Below are positions 1-8,859 of a stretch of DNA of 64,000 nt, one piece after another. Origin of the DNA: Dechloromonas sp. TW-R-39-2. GTDB taxonomy: Bacteria > Pseudomonadota > Gammaproteobacteria > Burkholderiales > Rhodocyclaceae. Location: assembly GCF_016864195.1 (NCBI RefSeq), contig NZ_CP045202.1, positions 992,001-1,056,000 on the forward strand, in the 5' to 3' direction. The position numbers and the translations under genes are program-made. The notes under the pieces are model-generated. The model made no database searches and was not told where the DNA came from. It saw only the letters and a program-made list of their open reading frames with translations. Each line of letters starts with the position of its first letter. The first letter of the stretch is position 1.

Positions 1-598
1 GGCCGGTGCGACTCTGGTCGTGGATGAAAACAACTCGTTCCAATCCGGGAATCAGTCGGCGCAGCAGTGCAATGTTGCTGCTGATGTCGGCATCGTCGAA
101 TACGCCGGTGATGTCGCTTTCTGTTTTCAGCGATGCCGCCCTCTCGCCGGCAACACCACTGAACACTAGTGGAATGCCGTGGAACAGCTGACCGGGCTTG
201 CGCAACAGAAGGGCAAAGTCGAGCGCGTCATCATCCTGGGCAACGATCAGTGCCGGTTTGTTCTGGCGGTATTTTCCGTCGAACAGACGCGCCGCCTGGG
301 CGAGATAGGCCGGACTCGGGGGCGTCCGCTTGGTGTCGAGGAATTCGATATGCAGTTCAACCGGCGGCGAGGCATTGGCAAAGCCATCGCGCAAGCCGGC
401 CACTTGACCATCCGTCCATGGCAGGCCGGTGTGGTAGGACGAGATGACCAGAATATCCTGCCGTGTTTCGGCGGCCGCAAATGCGGTTTGCCATACTCCG
501 GCCAGGAACAGGCAGGCGACTGCAAGCTGTGCCCAGGTCGCGATGGGAAGCGCGAAGCGCGCAACGCTCATTCCCCGTCGCTTTGCCGGTAGGCTCAT
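1..598 (-). CDS. Periplasmic ABC-substrate-binding-like sensor domain, N-terminal part, cut by window edge
   Basis: The reverse strand is open from an ATG at 598 to the left edge, about 199 codons with no stop. After a basic start comes a hydrophobic segment ending in AWAA-like small residues (about residues 14-42), which looks like a signal peptide or membrane anchor. The following residues read ILVISSYHTGLPWTD, then IEFLDTKR and LIVAQDDDALDF. This pattern is typical of the TrpX-like ABC substrate-binding fold that forms the periplasmic input domain of many proteobacterial sensor kinases and GGDEF/EAL proteins. The output domain would lie outside the window, so a plain binding protein cannot be excluded. 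The gene is divergent from dnaE. Confidence 0.7.
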   Translation of the reverse strand, partial: MSLPAKRRGMSVARFALPIATWAQLAVACLFLAGVWQTAFAAAETRQDILVISSYHTGLPWTDGQVAGLRDGFANASPPVELHIEFLDTKRTPPSPAYLAQAARLFDGKYRQNKPALIVAQDDDALDFALLLRKPGQLFHGIPLVFSGVAGERAASLKTESDITGVFDDADISSNIALLRRLIPGLERVVFIHDQSRTG

Positions 599-743
599 TG
601 TCTCGTTCCATTCTGGTTTTTTGGCTAGATTAACGCGCCCGACATACTTTGTCTAAATTCACACGGCTTTGTTGGCCGCTGTTTTCCTGATCGAAGTAAC
701 GTGGGCCGAGCGGGCGCTCGCGGCAAAAGGTAAAATTGCACCC

Positions 744-3700
744 ATGAATCCCCCGCGCTACGTTCCTCTTCGCCTCCATTCCGAATATTCAGTGACCGAC
801 GGCATCGTCCGGATCGGTGATGCCGTCAAACGTGCAGCCAGCGATGGCATGCCGGCGATGGCCGTGACCGACCTCGGCAATCTCTTCGGTCTGGTCAAGT
901 TTTATTCCGGCGCGCGGGGCAAGGGCGTCAAGCCGATTGCCGGTGCCGATGTCTGGATTGCCAATCCGGAAGCGCCGGATGATGCTTCGCGCTTGCTGCT
1001 GTTGGTCAGAAACCGCACCGGTTATCAGCAGCTATGCGAGTTGCTGACGCGGGCTTATTTGGTCGAAGGCCGGCGCGATCGTGCCGAGATCCGGCGCGAG
1101 TGGTTTGCCGAACTAGGGAGCGATGGCTTGATTGCTTTGTCCGGCGCGCATCTCGGCGATGTCGGGGAAGCACTGGTTAACGGCAATTTTGAACTGGCGG
1201 GTGAGCGGGCCAGAGCCTGGGAGGCCATTTTCCCCGGGGCTTTCTACCTTGAAGTGCAGCGCTACGGTCAACCGCAGCAGGAGGCCGTTGTTCAGGCAAC
1301 GGCCGATCTGGCTGGCGAGTTGGGGCTGCCGCTGGTGGCAACGCATCCCATCCAGTTTCTCGATCAGGACGACTTCCAGGCGCATGAAGCGCGGGTTTGC
1401 ATTGCCGAGGGTTATGTACTCGGCGATCATCGCCGGCCGAAAATCTATACCGACCAGCAATATTTCAAGAACCAGGCCGAAATGGTCGAGCTGTTTGCCG
1501 ACCTGCCGGAGGCGTTGGAAAACACGCTGGAAATCGCCCGGCGCTGCAATATCGAGATGACGCTGGGCAAGAATTTTCTGCCTGACTTCCCGATTCCGCC
1601 GGGCATGACCGACGGTGAATATTTGGTTGAAGAAGCAAAGAAGGGGCTGGAAATCCGTCTTGCCGAGCTGTATCCGGACCCGGAGGTGCGCCAGCAGCGC
1701 AGGCCGGAATACGATGAGCGTCTGGTTTTTGAGTGTAAAACCATTCTCCAGATGGGCTTCCCCGGTTACTTCCTGATCGTGGCGGACTTCATCAACTGGG
1801 GCAAGCAAAACGGTGTGCCGGTTGGCCCGGGGCGGGGTTCAGGTGCCGGTTCGCTGGTCGCCTACTCGCTGCGCATTACCGACATCGATCCGCTGGAATA
1901 CGCGCTGCTGTTCGAACGCTTCCTGAATCCGGAACGGGTTTCCATGCCCGACTTCGATATCGACTTCTGTCAGGACAACCGCTGGCGCGTCATCGAATAC
2001 GTGCGCGAGCACTACGGCCCGCAGGCGGTTTCGCAGATTGCCACCTTCGGTACGATGTCCTCCAAGGCGGTGATCCGCGACGTCGGCCGCGTGTTCGGCC
2101 TGCCGTACTCGATGTGCGACCGCATTTCCAAACTGATCCCGATTGTCCAGAACAAGCCGGTGTCGCTGGCCGAGGCGCTGGAGCAGGAGCCGCAGCTCAA
2201 GGAAATGATGGAGGGCGACGGCGACGGTGAAACCGTGCGCGAGCTGTTCGATCTGGCCGGTCGACTGGAGGATTTGACCAGAAACGTCGGCATGCACGCC
2301 GGGGGCGTGCTGATCGCGCCGGGCAAGATCACCGATTTCTGTCCGATTTATCAGGCCACCGGCGCCGATGCTTCGCCGGTGTCGCAGTTCGACAAGGACG
2401 ACGTTGAAAAAGCCGGGCTGGTGAAGTTCGACTTTTTGGGTCTGCGAAATCTGACCATTATCGAGCTGGCTGTTGAGTACATCCGCCGGATGACCGGCGA
2501 GAAGCTCGATTTGATGTCGCTCGGCTTCAAGGACCCGGCCGCCTACCAGATTCTGAAAGATGCCAATACAACAGCGATCTTCCAGGTTGAATCGGAGGGC
2601 ATGAAGAAGCTGCTCAAGAAGCTGGCGCCCGACCGTTTTGAAGACATCATCGCTGTGCTGGCGCTCTATCGTCCCGGTCCGTTGGGCTCTGGGATGGTGG
2701 ATGACTTCATTCTGCGTAAAAAAGGTCAGCAGAAGATCGACTATTTCCACCCCGACCTGACCGCCTGTCTGTCGCCGACCTACGGCGTTATCGTGTATCA
2801 GGAACAGGTGATGCAGATTTCGCAGATCATCGGCGGCTACACGCTCGGTGGCGCCGACATGCTGCGTCGGGCGATGGGCAAGAAGAAAGCCGAGGAAATG
2901 GCCGCCCACCGGGCGACGATTGCCGAAGGGGCGAAGAAAAAAGGTTACGACCCGGCGCTGGCCGAGCAACTGTTCGACCTGATGACCAAGTTCGCGGAAT
3001 ACGGCTTCAACAAGTCGCACACCGCCGCCTACGCCGTCGTCACCTATCACACCGCCTGGCTCAAGGCGCACCATTGCGCGGCCTTCATGGCGGCGACCAT
3101 GTCGTCCGACATGGACAACACCGACTCGGTCAAGATCTTCTACGAAGATGCCGTCGGGCCGGCCAACAAGCTCAAGATGCTCGGGCCGGATGTCAATGCC
3201 TCGAATTACCGTTTCGAGCCGGTCGACCGCAGCACGATCCGCTATGGCCTCGGTGCGGTGAAAGGCACTGGCGAGCAGGCCGTGAACGTCATTTTGAAGG
3301 CACGCGAAGAAGGCGGGCCGTTCAAGGATTTGTTCGATTTTTGCAAGCGTTGCGACAAGCGCATGGTCAATCGCCGGACAACCGAGGCGCTGATCAAGGC
3401 TGGGGCATTCGATGGCATCGCCCCGAAGGTTGCCGGCAGCGAAGTGCCGGATCGCTATCGCTTGCTGGCATCCGTCGGCGTGGCGATGGAGTTCGCTGAT
3501 CAGGCCGAACGCAATGCAATGCAGACGAGTTTGTTTGATATCGGGAATGTGGCCGAGGAGCACGCGCCGCAATATCTCACTGTCAAGCCGTGGGATGAAA
3601 AGGAAAAGCTGATGCAGGAGAAGACGGCGCTCGGCTTCTTCTTCTCCGGCCATCCCTACAACACCTGCAAGAAAGAGTTGTCGCGCTTCATCCGCCGGCC

Positions 3701-4217
3701 GCTGAACCGTCTGGAACCGGCCAAGGAAACGACGGCGCTGGCCGGTGTGGTCGTTGGCGTGCGGACCCAGATGACCCGGCGCGGCAAGATGCTGTTCGTT
3801 CAGCTGGATGATGGTACCGGGATGATCGAAGTCACCGTCTTCAACGAATTGTTCGAGGCTGAACGAGCCAAGATCGTTACCGATGAGGTGCTGATCATTG
3901 AGGGGCGCGTTCGCTACGACGAGTTTTCAGGCAGCAACAGCGTGACGGCCGACAAGCTGATGACTTTGGGCGAGGCGCGGGCGCGTTTCGCCAAACACCT
4001 GCAGTTGCGGATGGGCGCGGCGGCAGATGCCCGCAAGTTGAAGTCGCTACTGCAGCCGTTTGTGCCGGGAACGGCCCAGGTTCGTATTCGCTATCGCAAC
4101 AAGGATGCTGAATGCGAACTGGTGCTGGGCGAGAAGTTCCGCGTCAGGCTCGATGATCTGCTGCTGGAGGCGCTGACCGGCTGGTTGCAGCCGGAGAACG
4201 TCGAAATCATCTATTAG
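744..4217 (+). CDS. dnaE: DNA polymerase III subunit alpha
   Basis: This is the replicative polymerase catalytic subunit, 1157 residues, the usual length for proteobacterial DnaE1. The N-terminal PHP domain begins with LRLHSEYSVTDG. The polymerase palm has PVGPGRGSGAGSLVAYSL and the catalytic aspartates of MPDFDIDF near residue 400. A clamp-binding motif QTSLFD lies near residue 925, and an OB fold follows from about residue 1000. The frame extends upstream to 669, but the conserved N-terminus MNPPRYVPLRLHSEYS starts at the ATG at 744, which I take as the start. The gene stands alone and is divergent from the sensor gene on its left. Confidence 0.97.
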   Translation: MNPPRYVPLRLHSEYSVTDGIVRIGDAVKRAASDGMPAMAVTDLGNLFGLVKFYSGARGKGVKPIAGADVWIANPEAPDDASRLLLLVRNRTGYQQLCELLTRAYLVEGRRDRAEIRREWFAELGSDGLIALSGAHLGDVGEALVNGNFELAGERARAWEAIFPGAFYLEVQRYGQPQQEAVVQATADLAGELGLPLVATHPIQFLDQDDFQAHEARVCIAEGYVLGDHRRPKIYTDQQYFKNQAEMVELFADLPEALENTLEIARRCNIEMTLGKNFLPDFPIPPGMTDGEYLVEEAKKGLEIRLAELYPDPEVRQQRRPEYDERLVFECKTILQMGFPGYFLIVADFINWGKQNGVPVGPGRGSGAGSLVAYSLRITDIDPLEYALLFERFLNPERVSMPDFDIDFCQDNRWRVIEYVREHYGPQAVSQIATFGTMSSKAVIRDVGRVFGLPYSMCDRISKLIPIVQNKPVSLAEALEQEPQLKEMMEGDGDGETVRELFDLAGRLEDLTRNVGMHAGGVLIAPGKITDFCPIYQATGADASPVSQFDKDDVEKAGLVKFDFLGLRNLTIIELAVEYIRRMTGEKLDLMSLGFKDPAAYQILKDANTTAIFQVESEGMKKLLKKLAPDRFEDIIAVLALYRPGPLGSGMVDDFILRKKGQQKIDYFHPDLTACLSPTYGVIVYQEQVMQISQIIGGYTLGGADMLRRAMGKKKAEEMAAHRATIAEGAKKKGYDPALAEQLFDLMTKFAEYGFNKSHTAAYAVVTYHTAWLKAHHCAAFMAATMSSDMDNTDSVKIFYEDAVGPANKLKMLGPDVNASNYRFEPVDRSTIRYGLGAVKGTGEQAVNVILKAREEGGPFKDLFDFCKRCDKRMVNRRTTEALIKAGAFDGIAPKVAGSEVPDRYRLLASVGVAMEFADQAERNAMQTSLFDIGNVAEEHAPQYLTVKPWDEKEKLMQEKTALGFFFSGHPYNTCKKELSRFIRRPLNRLEPAKETTALAGVVVGVRTQMTRRGKMLFVQLDDGTGMIEVTVFNELFEAERAKIVTDEVLIIEGRVRYDEFSGSNSVTADKLMTLGEARARFAKHLQLRMGAAADARKLKSLLQPFVPGTAQVRIRYRNKDAECELVLGEKFRVRLDDLLLEALTGWLQPENVEIIY

Positions 4218-4236
4218 GCAGGGGCTGAGGCTAGGC

Positions 4237-4260
4237 GGATAGCGCCATGCGGCGCTATCC
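4237..4260. terminator. Hairpin between convergent dnaE and chemoreceptor genes
   Basis: Perfect 10-bp arms GGATAGCGCC and GGCGCTATCC flank a 4-nt loop, between the dnaE stop at 4217 and the end of the opposite gene at 4270. There is no U-tract on either strand, so this is a transcript-end hairpin rather than a classical intrinsic terminator. Confidence 0.5.
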
Positions 4261-4269
4261 CGGCCGTCT

Positions 4270-5787
4270 TCAGACCACCATGTCGGTCTTGAAACCAATC
4301 CGCACGGCACCCCAGTGACGGCCATTGATGATGATCGGCATCGACAGGTCGTTGAGGATTTCACCGGTATCCCGGACGTAGGTCTGGAAGAGCGAAGATT
4401 TCTGGTTCTTGGCCAGCTTGAGGCCGACCGGATCGTTGAAGATCCGCTTATGGCGGCATTTGAGCAGGTCGACCGCAGGATCGCCGCTTGGGGCATTCGA
4501 GAACACGCCATTGTGGGCCGGCGCATAACCATTGGTATCGACTGACAGCGAGTAGGTCAGCCCGGGGACGTCGCGCAACAGATCGTCGTAGATGCGCGTC
4601 AGTTCGGCGTCGCACTGGCCGTCATAGGCCGTCGTGAAGCGCTTCGGGTTCGAACCGGGGATGTCCTTGTAGGCTTGATCGAAAACGTTAACCCCGCGGT
4701 CGGCCATTTTCTGGAATACCGCTGCGACGCTGTTGCGGAAGCCGATGCATTTGTCGTGCAGGTTGTCGAATGCACTGTTGCCGGTCCGGAAATCAGCCAG
4801 CGTGCATTGCAAGTCTTCGGTTGATTCGCGCAGCGTCTTGGCTGAGTCCAGGCACTGTTTCATGCGTCCGGAAATGTCGACCGAGTGATTGCGGATTTCT
4901 TCAACTTCGCGGTGAATCGACTGATTGCTCTCGCGCAGGTTGTAGATGGCTCCGGAAATGGTGCTCAATTGCTCGGTTGTGCGCTTGAAATCGCCCACCA
5001 TGGTGCTCAGGTCGCTGGCCGAGGTTTCGATGTATTCGTTGGCCTTGGTGACTTCGCCGACAATGGTCTGCGTCTTGGCCGAGGTATCTGAAACCAGATT
5101 GATCATCGACTGGGTGTTCTGCCCGATGACCTGAGTGGCCGTCTTCACCTTTTCTGCCAGCTTGCGGACTTCGTCGGCAACGACGGCAAAACCGCGTCCG
5201 GCTTCGCCGGCACGGGCAGCTTCGATGGCTGCGTTGAGGGCCAGCAGATTGGTCTGGTCGGAAATATCGTTGATCAGCGAAACGATCTCGTTGATCTTCA
5301 TCGAACTGGTATGCAACTCGCTGACCGTCGAGGAGAAATGCTCGATGTGCTGGTTGGTCGAGCGCATGGTCGAGGCAACGGTTTCCATTTGCTCCAGCGA
5401 GCGCTGGGCCAGATCGAGATTGTTCCGGGTGGATGCCTGGATGGCGTCGGAGTTCATCGCCACTTCGCCGACCGCCTGGTTGACCCGGTTGCTCGACTCG
5501 AATACGTCGCTGGCCAGCGATTCCTGCCGGCGCACGGCGTCGCCGGTGAGCTGGACCAGGTGGTTCATCTTTGCCGCATCGGCTGCAATGCTGACGCTGC
5601 GTTCCCGTGCGTGCGAGATCAGGCCGCGAACCCGGCTGAAGAAGCGGTTGATGTTCGACGAAATCCGGCCAGCCGCATCACCGCCGGATGTGCCGACCGA
5701 GTGCGACAGATCGGCATTGCCATCGGCAATGGCGGCAATGTCACGGTCGATTTTGTCGAGAGCGTTGTTATTTCCGAAAAATCCCAT
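4270..5787 (-). CDS. Soluble methyl-accepting chemotaxis protein with C-terminal sensory domain
   Basis: A 505-residue chemoreceptor. The first 60 residues resemble a HAMP-like linker rather than a membrane segment, and no hydrophobic helix is visible anywhere, so the protein is probably cytoplasmic. The signalling hairpin is unmistakable: [20 protein letters not shown] followed by [18 protein letters not shown] (about residues 165-210). After the coiled-coil, residues about 340-505 form a separate domain ([37 protein letters not shown]) that resembles a Cache-type sensor. The start at 5787 has AGGAGAC upstream. A sensor placed after the signalling domain is an inverted layout. The ligand is unknown. 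Confidence 0.9.
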   Translation of the reverse strand: MGFFGNNNALDKIDRDIAAIADGNADLSHSVGTSGGDAAGRISSNINRFFSRVRGLISHARERSVSIAADAAKMNHLVQLTGDAVRRQESLASDVFESSNRVNQAVGEVAMNSDAIQASTRNNLDLAQRSLEQMETVASTMRSTNQHIEHFSSTVSELHTSSMKINEIVSLINDISDQTNLLALNAAIEAARAGEAGRGFAVVADEVRKLAEKVKTATQVIGQNTQSMINLVSDTSAKTQTIVGEVTKANEYIETSASDLSTMVGDFKRTTEQLSTISGAIYNLRESNQSIHREVEEIRNHSVDISGRMKQCLDSAKTLRESTEDLQCTLADFRTGNSAFDNLHDKCIGFRNSVAAVFQKMADRGVNVFDQAYKDIPGSNPKRFTTAYDGQCDAELTRIYDDLLRDVPGLTYSLSVDTNGYAPAHNGVFSNAPSGDPAVDLLKCRHKRIFNDPVGLKLAKNQKSSLFQTYVRDTGEILNDLSMPIIINGRHWGAVRIGFKTDMVV

Positions 5788-5899
5788 CAGATGTCTCCTG
5801 CATCTAGTTCTTATGACTTACCGGGATAGGGCAAGGGGTGGGGCAGATAGTACGCCGTGAAATTAACTATGGCACCCCTTACGCCTTGCTTACGAAAAC

Positions 5900-6487
5900 T
5901 CAGGTCGTGCGCTGGCGGGCCGCAAGTCGGCCCAGAAGAAAGCCCTTGATCTCGTGGAACGGAATGGGTTTGCCGAATACGGTGACATCGGGCGGCAGGC
6001 CGCGCTGGGCAATTTCGTCGTCCTCGATGGCGCTGACCACGATAATGTCCATGCGGGCCAGTTCCGGGTTGGCGCGCAGGCGCCGGATCATCTCGAAGCC
6101 GTCCATGCCGGGCATCATCAGATCGGCAATCAGGATGTCGGGCGTTGATTGTCCGACTTGCAGCAGGCCGTCAAAGCCATTGGCAACCATGCGAACCTTG
6201 ATCGGCAGATTCCAGCTTTCGATGGTCAGTTCGTAGAGCTTCTGCAGTGTCGGGTCGTCTTCGGCGATCAGCAGGTTGATCTGGCCGCCTGCTTCGCTGG
6301 CGCTGGGGATCAGATTCTTCCGTCGGTTGAGCAGGGCTTCGACCGAAGCAAGCGGAATGCGACGATGACCGCCGGTTGTCTTCCAGGCTTCAAGCGCACC
6401 GCTTTCGACCATGTTCTGGACCGTGCCGAGCGATACACCCAATTTGACGGCGGCTTGACGGGTACTGAGAAATTCTGAGTCTGCCAT
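5900..6487 (-). CDS. Response regulator with N-terminal excisionase/MerR-type helix-turn-helix and C-terminal receiver
   Basis: 195 residues with two domains in unusual order. Residues about 5-56 (LSTRQAAVKLGVSLGTVQNM, then TGGHRRIP) form a HTH_17/excisionase-like winged DNA-binding domain. Residues about 72-185 are a CheY-like receiver with acidic pair EDD and phospho-acceptor D122 in DILIADLMMPGMDG, plus the conserved K in VFGKPIP. No kinase is adjacent; the neighbour is the chemoreceptor at 4270-5787, transcribed in the same direction. The protein probably converts a phosphorylation signal into DNA binding, but its partner kinase and targets cannot be told from this window. Confidence 0.88.
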   Translation of the reverse strand: MADSEFLSTRQAAVKLGVSLGTVQNMVESGALEAWKTTGGHRRIPLASVEALLNRRKNLIPSASEAGGQINLLIAEDDPTLQKLYELTIESWNLPIKVRMVANGFDGLLQVGQSTPDILIADLMMPGMDGFEMIRRLRANPELARMDIIVVSAIEDDEIAQRGLPPDVTVFGKPIPFHEIKGFLLGRLAARQRTT

Positions 6488-6553
6488 GGTTGTTTCTGAG
6501 AAATAACAAATTCGTTAAATTTTAGCAGGGTAATCAGCGGGATTTGTAAAATA

Positions 6554-6590
6554 AAAAATCCCGGCCATCCGCAAGGGGCCGGGATTTCTT
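6554..6590 (-). terminator. Intrinsic terminator of the peroxiredoxin gene
   Basis: On the reverse strand AAATCCCGGCC pairs with GGCCGGGATTT, followed by a T-rich run. It lies 36-72 bases past the stop of the peroxiredoxin gene and ahead of the response-regulator start. Confidence 0.85.
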
Positions 6591-6625
6591 GGGGTTTGCC
6601 TGCACAAGGCAGGCAGTGAGCCAGA

Positions 6626-7225
6626 TTACAGCTTTTTGGCGTTTTTCGAGAGATAGGCGGCAACACCTTCCGTCGAGGCAACCATCCCCGGTTTACCCTT
6701 GTTCCAGCCTGCCGGGCAGACTTCGCCGTGTTCTTCGAAGAACTGGAGAGCGTCGACCATGCGCAGCATTTCGTCGATGTTGCGACCGAGCGGCAGCATG
6801 TTGACGACTTGGTGCATGACCACGCCGTTCTTGTCGATCAGGAAGGAACCTCGCAGGGCCACGCCGGCACCTTCGAGTTCAACGTCGTAAGCGCGGCAGA
6901 TGTCGTGCTTGATGTCGGCGACCAGTGGGTAGCCGACCTGGCCGATACCACCGTCCTTGATGGCGGTGTTCTTCCAGGCCAGGTGGGTGAACTGGGAGTC
7001 GATCGAAACACCGATGACTTCGACGCCGCGTTCCTTGAATTCAGCCAGGCGATGATCGAAGGCGATCAGTTCGGACGGGCAGACAAAGGTGAAATCGAGC
7101 GGGTAGAAGAACAGGACAACCGGCTTGCCCTTGAAATCGGACAGCTTCAGGTCCTTGATTTCATTGTTGCCATAGACAGCGGTGGCGGTGAAGTCGGGGG
7201 CTTGTTTACCAACGAGAACGGCCAT
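6626..7225 (-). CDS. Typical 2-Cys peroxiredoxin (AhpC/TSA family)
   Basis: A 199-residue thiol peroxidase that reduces hydrogen peroxide and organic peroxides in the cytoplasm. The peroxidatic cysteine is C49 in [10 protein letters not shown], with the family pattern [12 protein letters not shown]. The resolving cysteine lies near residue 169 in GEVCPAGW, as in the Prx1/AhpC subfamily. The start at 7225 is supported by AAGGAG seven bases upstream. No ahpF is adjacent, so reduction probably comes from a thioredoxin-type system encoded elsewhere. The gene is single, with its own terminator at 6554-6590. Confidence 0.95.
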   Translation of the reverse strand: MAVLVGKQAPDFTATAVYGNNEIKDLKLSDFKGKPVVLFFYPLDFTFVCPSELIAFDHRLAEFKERGVEVIGVSIDSQFTHLAWKNTAIKDGGIGQVGYPLVADIKHDICRAYDVELEGAGVALRGSFLIDKNGVVMHQVVNMLPLGRNIDEMLRMVDALQFFEEHGEVCPAGWNKGKPGMVASTEGVAAYLSKNAKKL

Positions 7226-7412
7226 GGTGTGCTCCTTTTAATGTTTATCTGAAGGTTGGGGTAAAGGCGGAATTTAACCAAGCATGCAGGGACTGTCAAA
7301 CAGGGGGCCATGCTTTGTGAATTGGGCAGGTTTGCCATGAATCTCATTCTGGCTGGCATAATCACAGTATGAAAATAACAATGATTTGGCTAGCCGACGG
7401 AGGGGTCGGGAC

Positions 7413-8858
7413 ATGCTGAAAGTACTGGTTTTCATGCCTGTCGTGGGGGCTGCCGTGTTGGCAGTGTGGCCTGCCCGCCGTCCTGTACACCTTTGGCAGG
7501 TGGCGATGCTTTTCTCGGTCGCCGCCCTGGGCTATGCACTGTGGCTGGCGGGTCAGTTCGATCCGGCTGGCGCGGCGGTCCAGATGGCCGAAAGCCGGGC
7601 CTGGAACGTTCGGCTGGGCTCTTATTTTTCCCTCGGGATGGATGGCATTTCGCTGGCCATGGTGCTGTTGACCGCGCTGCTCAGCCTGATTGCGGTGCTG
7701 GTGTCGCGCCGGATGGAAAGCGGTGCCCGGCTGTACTTCCCATTGGTGCTGCTTCTCGAATCGGCCATGTTCGGCGTGTTCACCGCACGGGACTGGTCGT
7801 TGTTCTATGTTTTCTGGGAAGCCACGCTGCTCCCCCTGTTCTTTCTGATCGAGCGCCTGGGGGGCGCCAATCGGCAGAAAGCGGCGCTCAATTTCTTCCT
7901 GTATACGCTGGGCGGCTCAGTATTCATGCTGGTGTCGCTGCTGTTTTTGTACGATGCGGCGCCAGGCCACAGCTTTGCGATGGCTGATATGGCCGAAGGC
8001 GGGCGTGGCTTGCCGCTGCATACCCAGTTGTTGATTTTTGCCGGTTTTTTCATTGGCTTTGGCGTCAAGATGCCCGTTTTCCCCCTGCATGGCTGGCTGC
8101 CGCTGGCTCATGTCGAAGCGCCGAGCCCGGTATCCATCCTGCTCTCCGGGGTGTTGCTGAAAATGGGGGCCTACGGCCTGATCCGGGCGGCCGAAACCTT
8201 GCCGGCGGCCTTGCTGGCCACGCAGGACTGGCTGGCCTTGCTGGCCTTCATCAGCTTGCTTTACGGTGGCATTCTGGCCTGGCGTCAGCAGGACCTGAAA
8301 GCCATGGTCGCCTACTCGTCGATTTCACACATGGGCGTTGTCCTGCTCGGCATTGCTACGTTGAATGTCACCGGACTGACCGGCGCCGTGATGCAGATGG
8401 TGGCGCATGGCCTGACGGCTGGTTTACTTTTCCTGGTGGTTGGATTGCTCTACCAGCGGACGCACCAGCGCGACCTGGCGGATTATGGCTCCTTGCTCGG
8501 CAAGGCGCCGCGCTTTGCCTTTTTCTGTGCTTTCGGCTTGCTGGCGGCGATCGGTCTGCCGGGCAGCGCCGGCTTTGTGGCTGAATTGCACGCTATCGTG
8601 GGCAGCTTCGGGCGCTGGGGGGGCTGGGTTGCCCTGGTCTGTCTCGGCATGTTGATCGGTGCCGCATACAGTTTTCGGGTGATTGGCCGGTTGTGCCTGC
8701 CCGGTCGGCCGATGGAACTGGCTGACATGACGCGTACCGAAACGGTTGCCGCTGCCATTCTGGCGCTGGTCATCGTGGTGCTGGGTATCTGGCCGGCACC
8801 TTTGCTCGGCCTGATTGCTGGCAGTGTCGCGCAGGTCAGTCAGTGGTTTTGGGCGTGA
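7413..8858 (+). CDS. NuoM/MrpD-like proton-conducting membrane subunit, first gene of DAB-like operon
   Basis: 481 residues, polytopic, of the complex I / Mrp antiporter subunit family (Proton_antipo_M). The conserved TM5 glutamate is in FYVFWEATLLPLFFL. The TM7 lysine is in FGVKMPVFPLHGWLP and the TM8 lysine in LLKMGAYGLIR, so the proton half-channel residues are intact. I use the ATG at 7413, which has GGAGGGG just upstream; an in-frame TTG at 7386 is less likely. dabA follows after one base. Because the partner genes are dabA and dabB rather than nuo genes, this subunit probably serves the DAB assembly and not respiratory complex I. Confidence 0.9.
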   Translation: MLKVLVFMPVVGAAVLAVWPARRPVHLWQVAMLFSVAALGYALWLAGQFDPAGAAVQMAESRAWNVRLGSYFSLGMDGISLAMVLLTALLSLIAVLVSRRMESGARLYFPLVLLLESAMFGVFTARDWSLFYVFWEATLLPLFFLIERLGGANRQKAALNFFLYTLGGSVFMLVSLLFLYDAAPGHSFAMADMAEGGRGLPLHTQLLIFAGFFIGFGVKMPVFPLHGWLPLAHVEAPSPVSILLSGVLLKMGAYGLIRAAETLPAALLATQDWLALLAFISLLYGGILAWRQQDLKAMVAYSSISHMGVVLLGIATLNVTGLTGAVMQMVAHGLTAGLLFLVVGLLYQRTHQRDLADYGSLLGKAPRFAFFCAFGLLAAIGLPGSAGFVAELHAIVGSFGRWGGWVALVCLGMLIGAAYSFRVIGRLCLPGRPMELADMTRTETVAAAILALVIVVLGIWPAPLLGLIAGSVAQVSQWFWA

Positions 8859-8859
8859 G

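Noticed and set aside
1839..3653. Long open frame on the minus strand inside dnaE
   Set aside because: Antisense shadow of a highly conserved gene with strong codon bias. The translation is rich in His, Arg and Gln and has no family.
7332..7362. TTGCCA...CATAAT promoter before the DAB-like operon
   Set aside because: The spacing is 19 bases and both hexamers are imperfect; not strong enough to report as a promoter.
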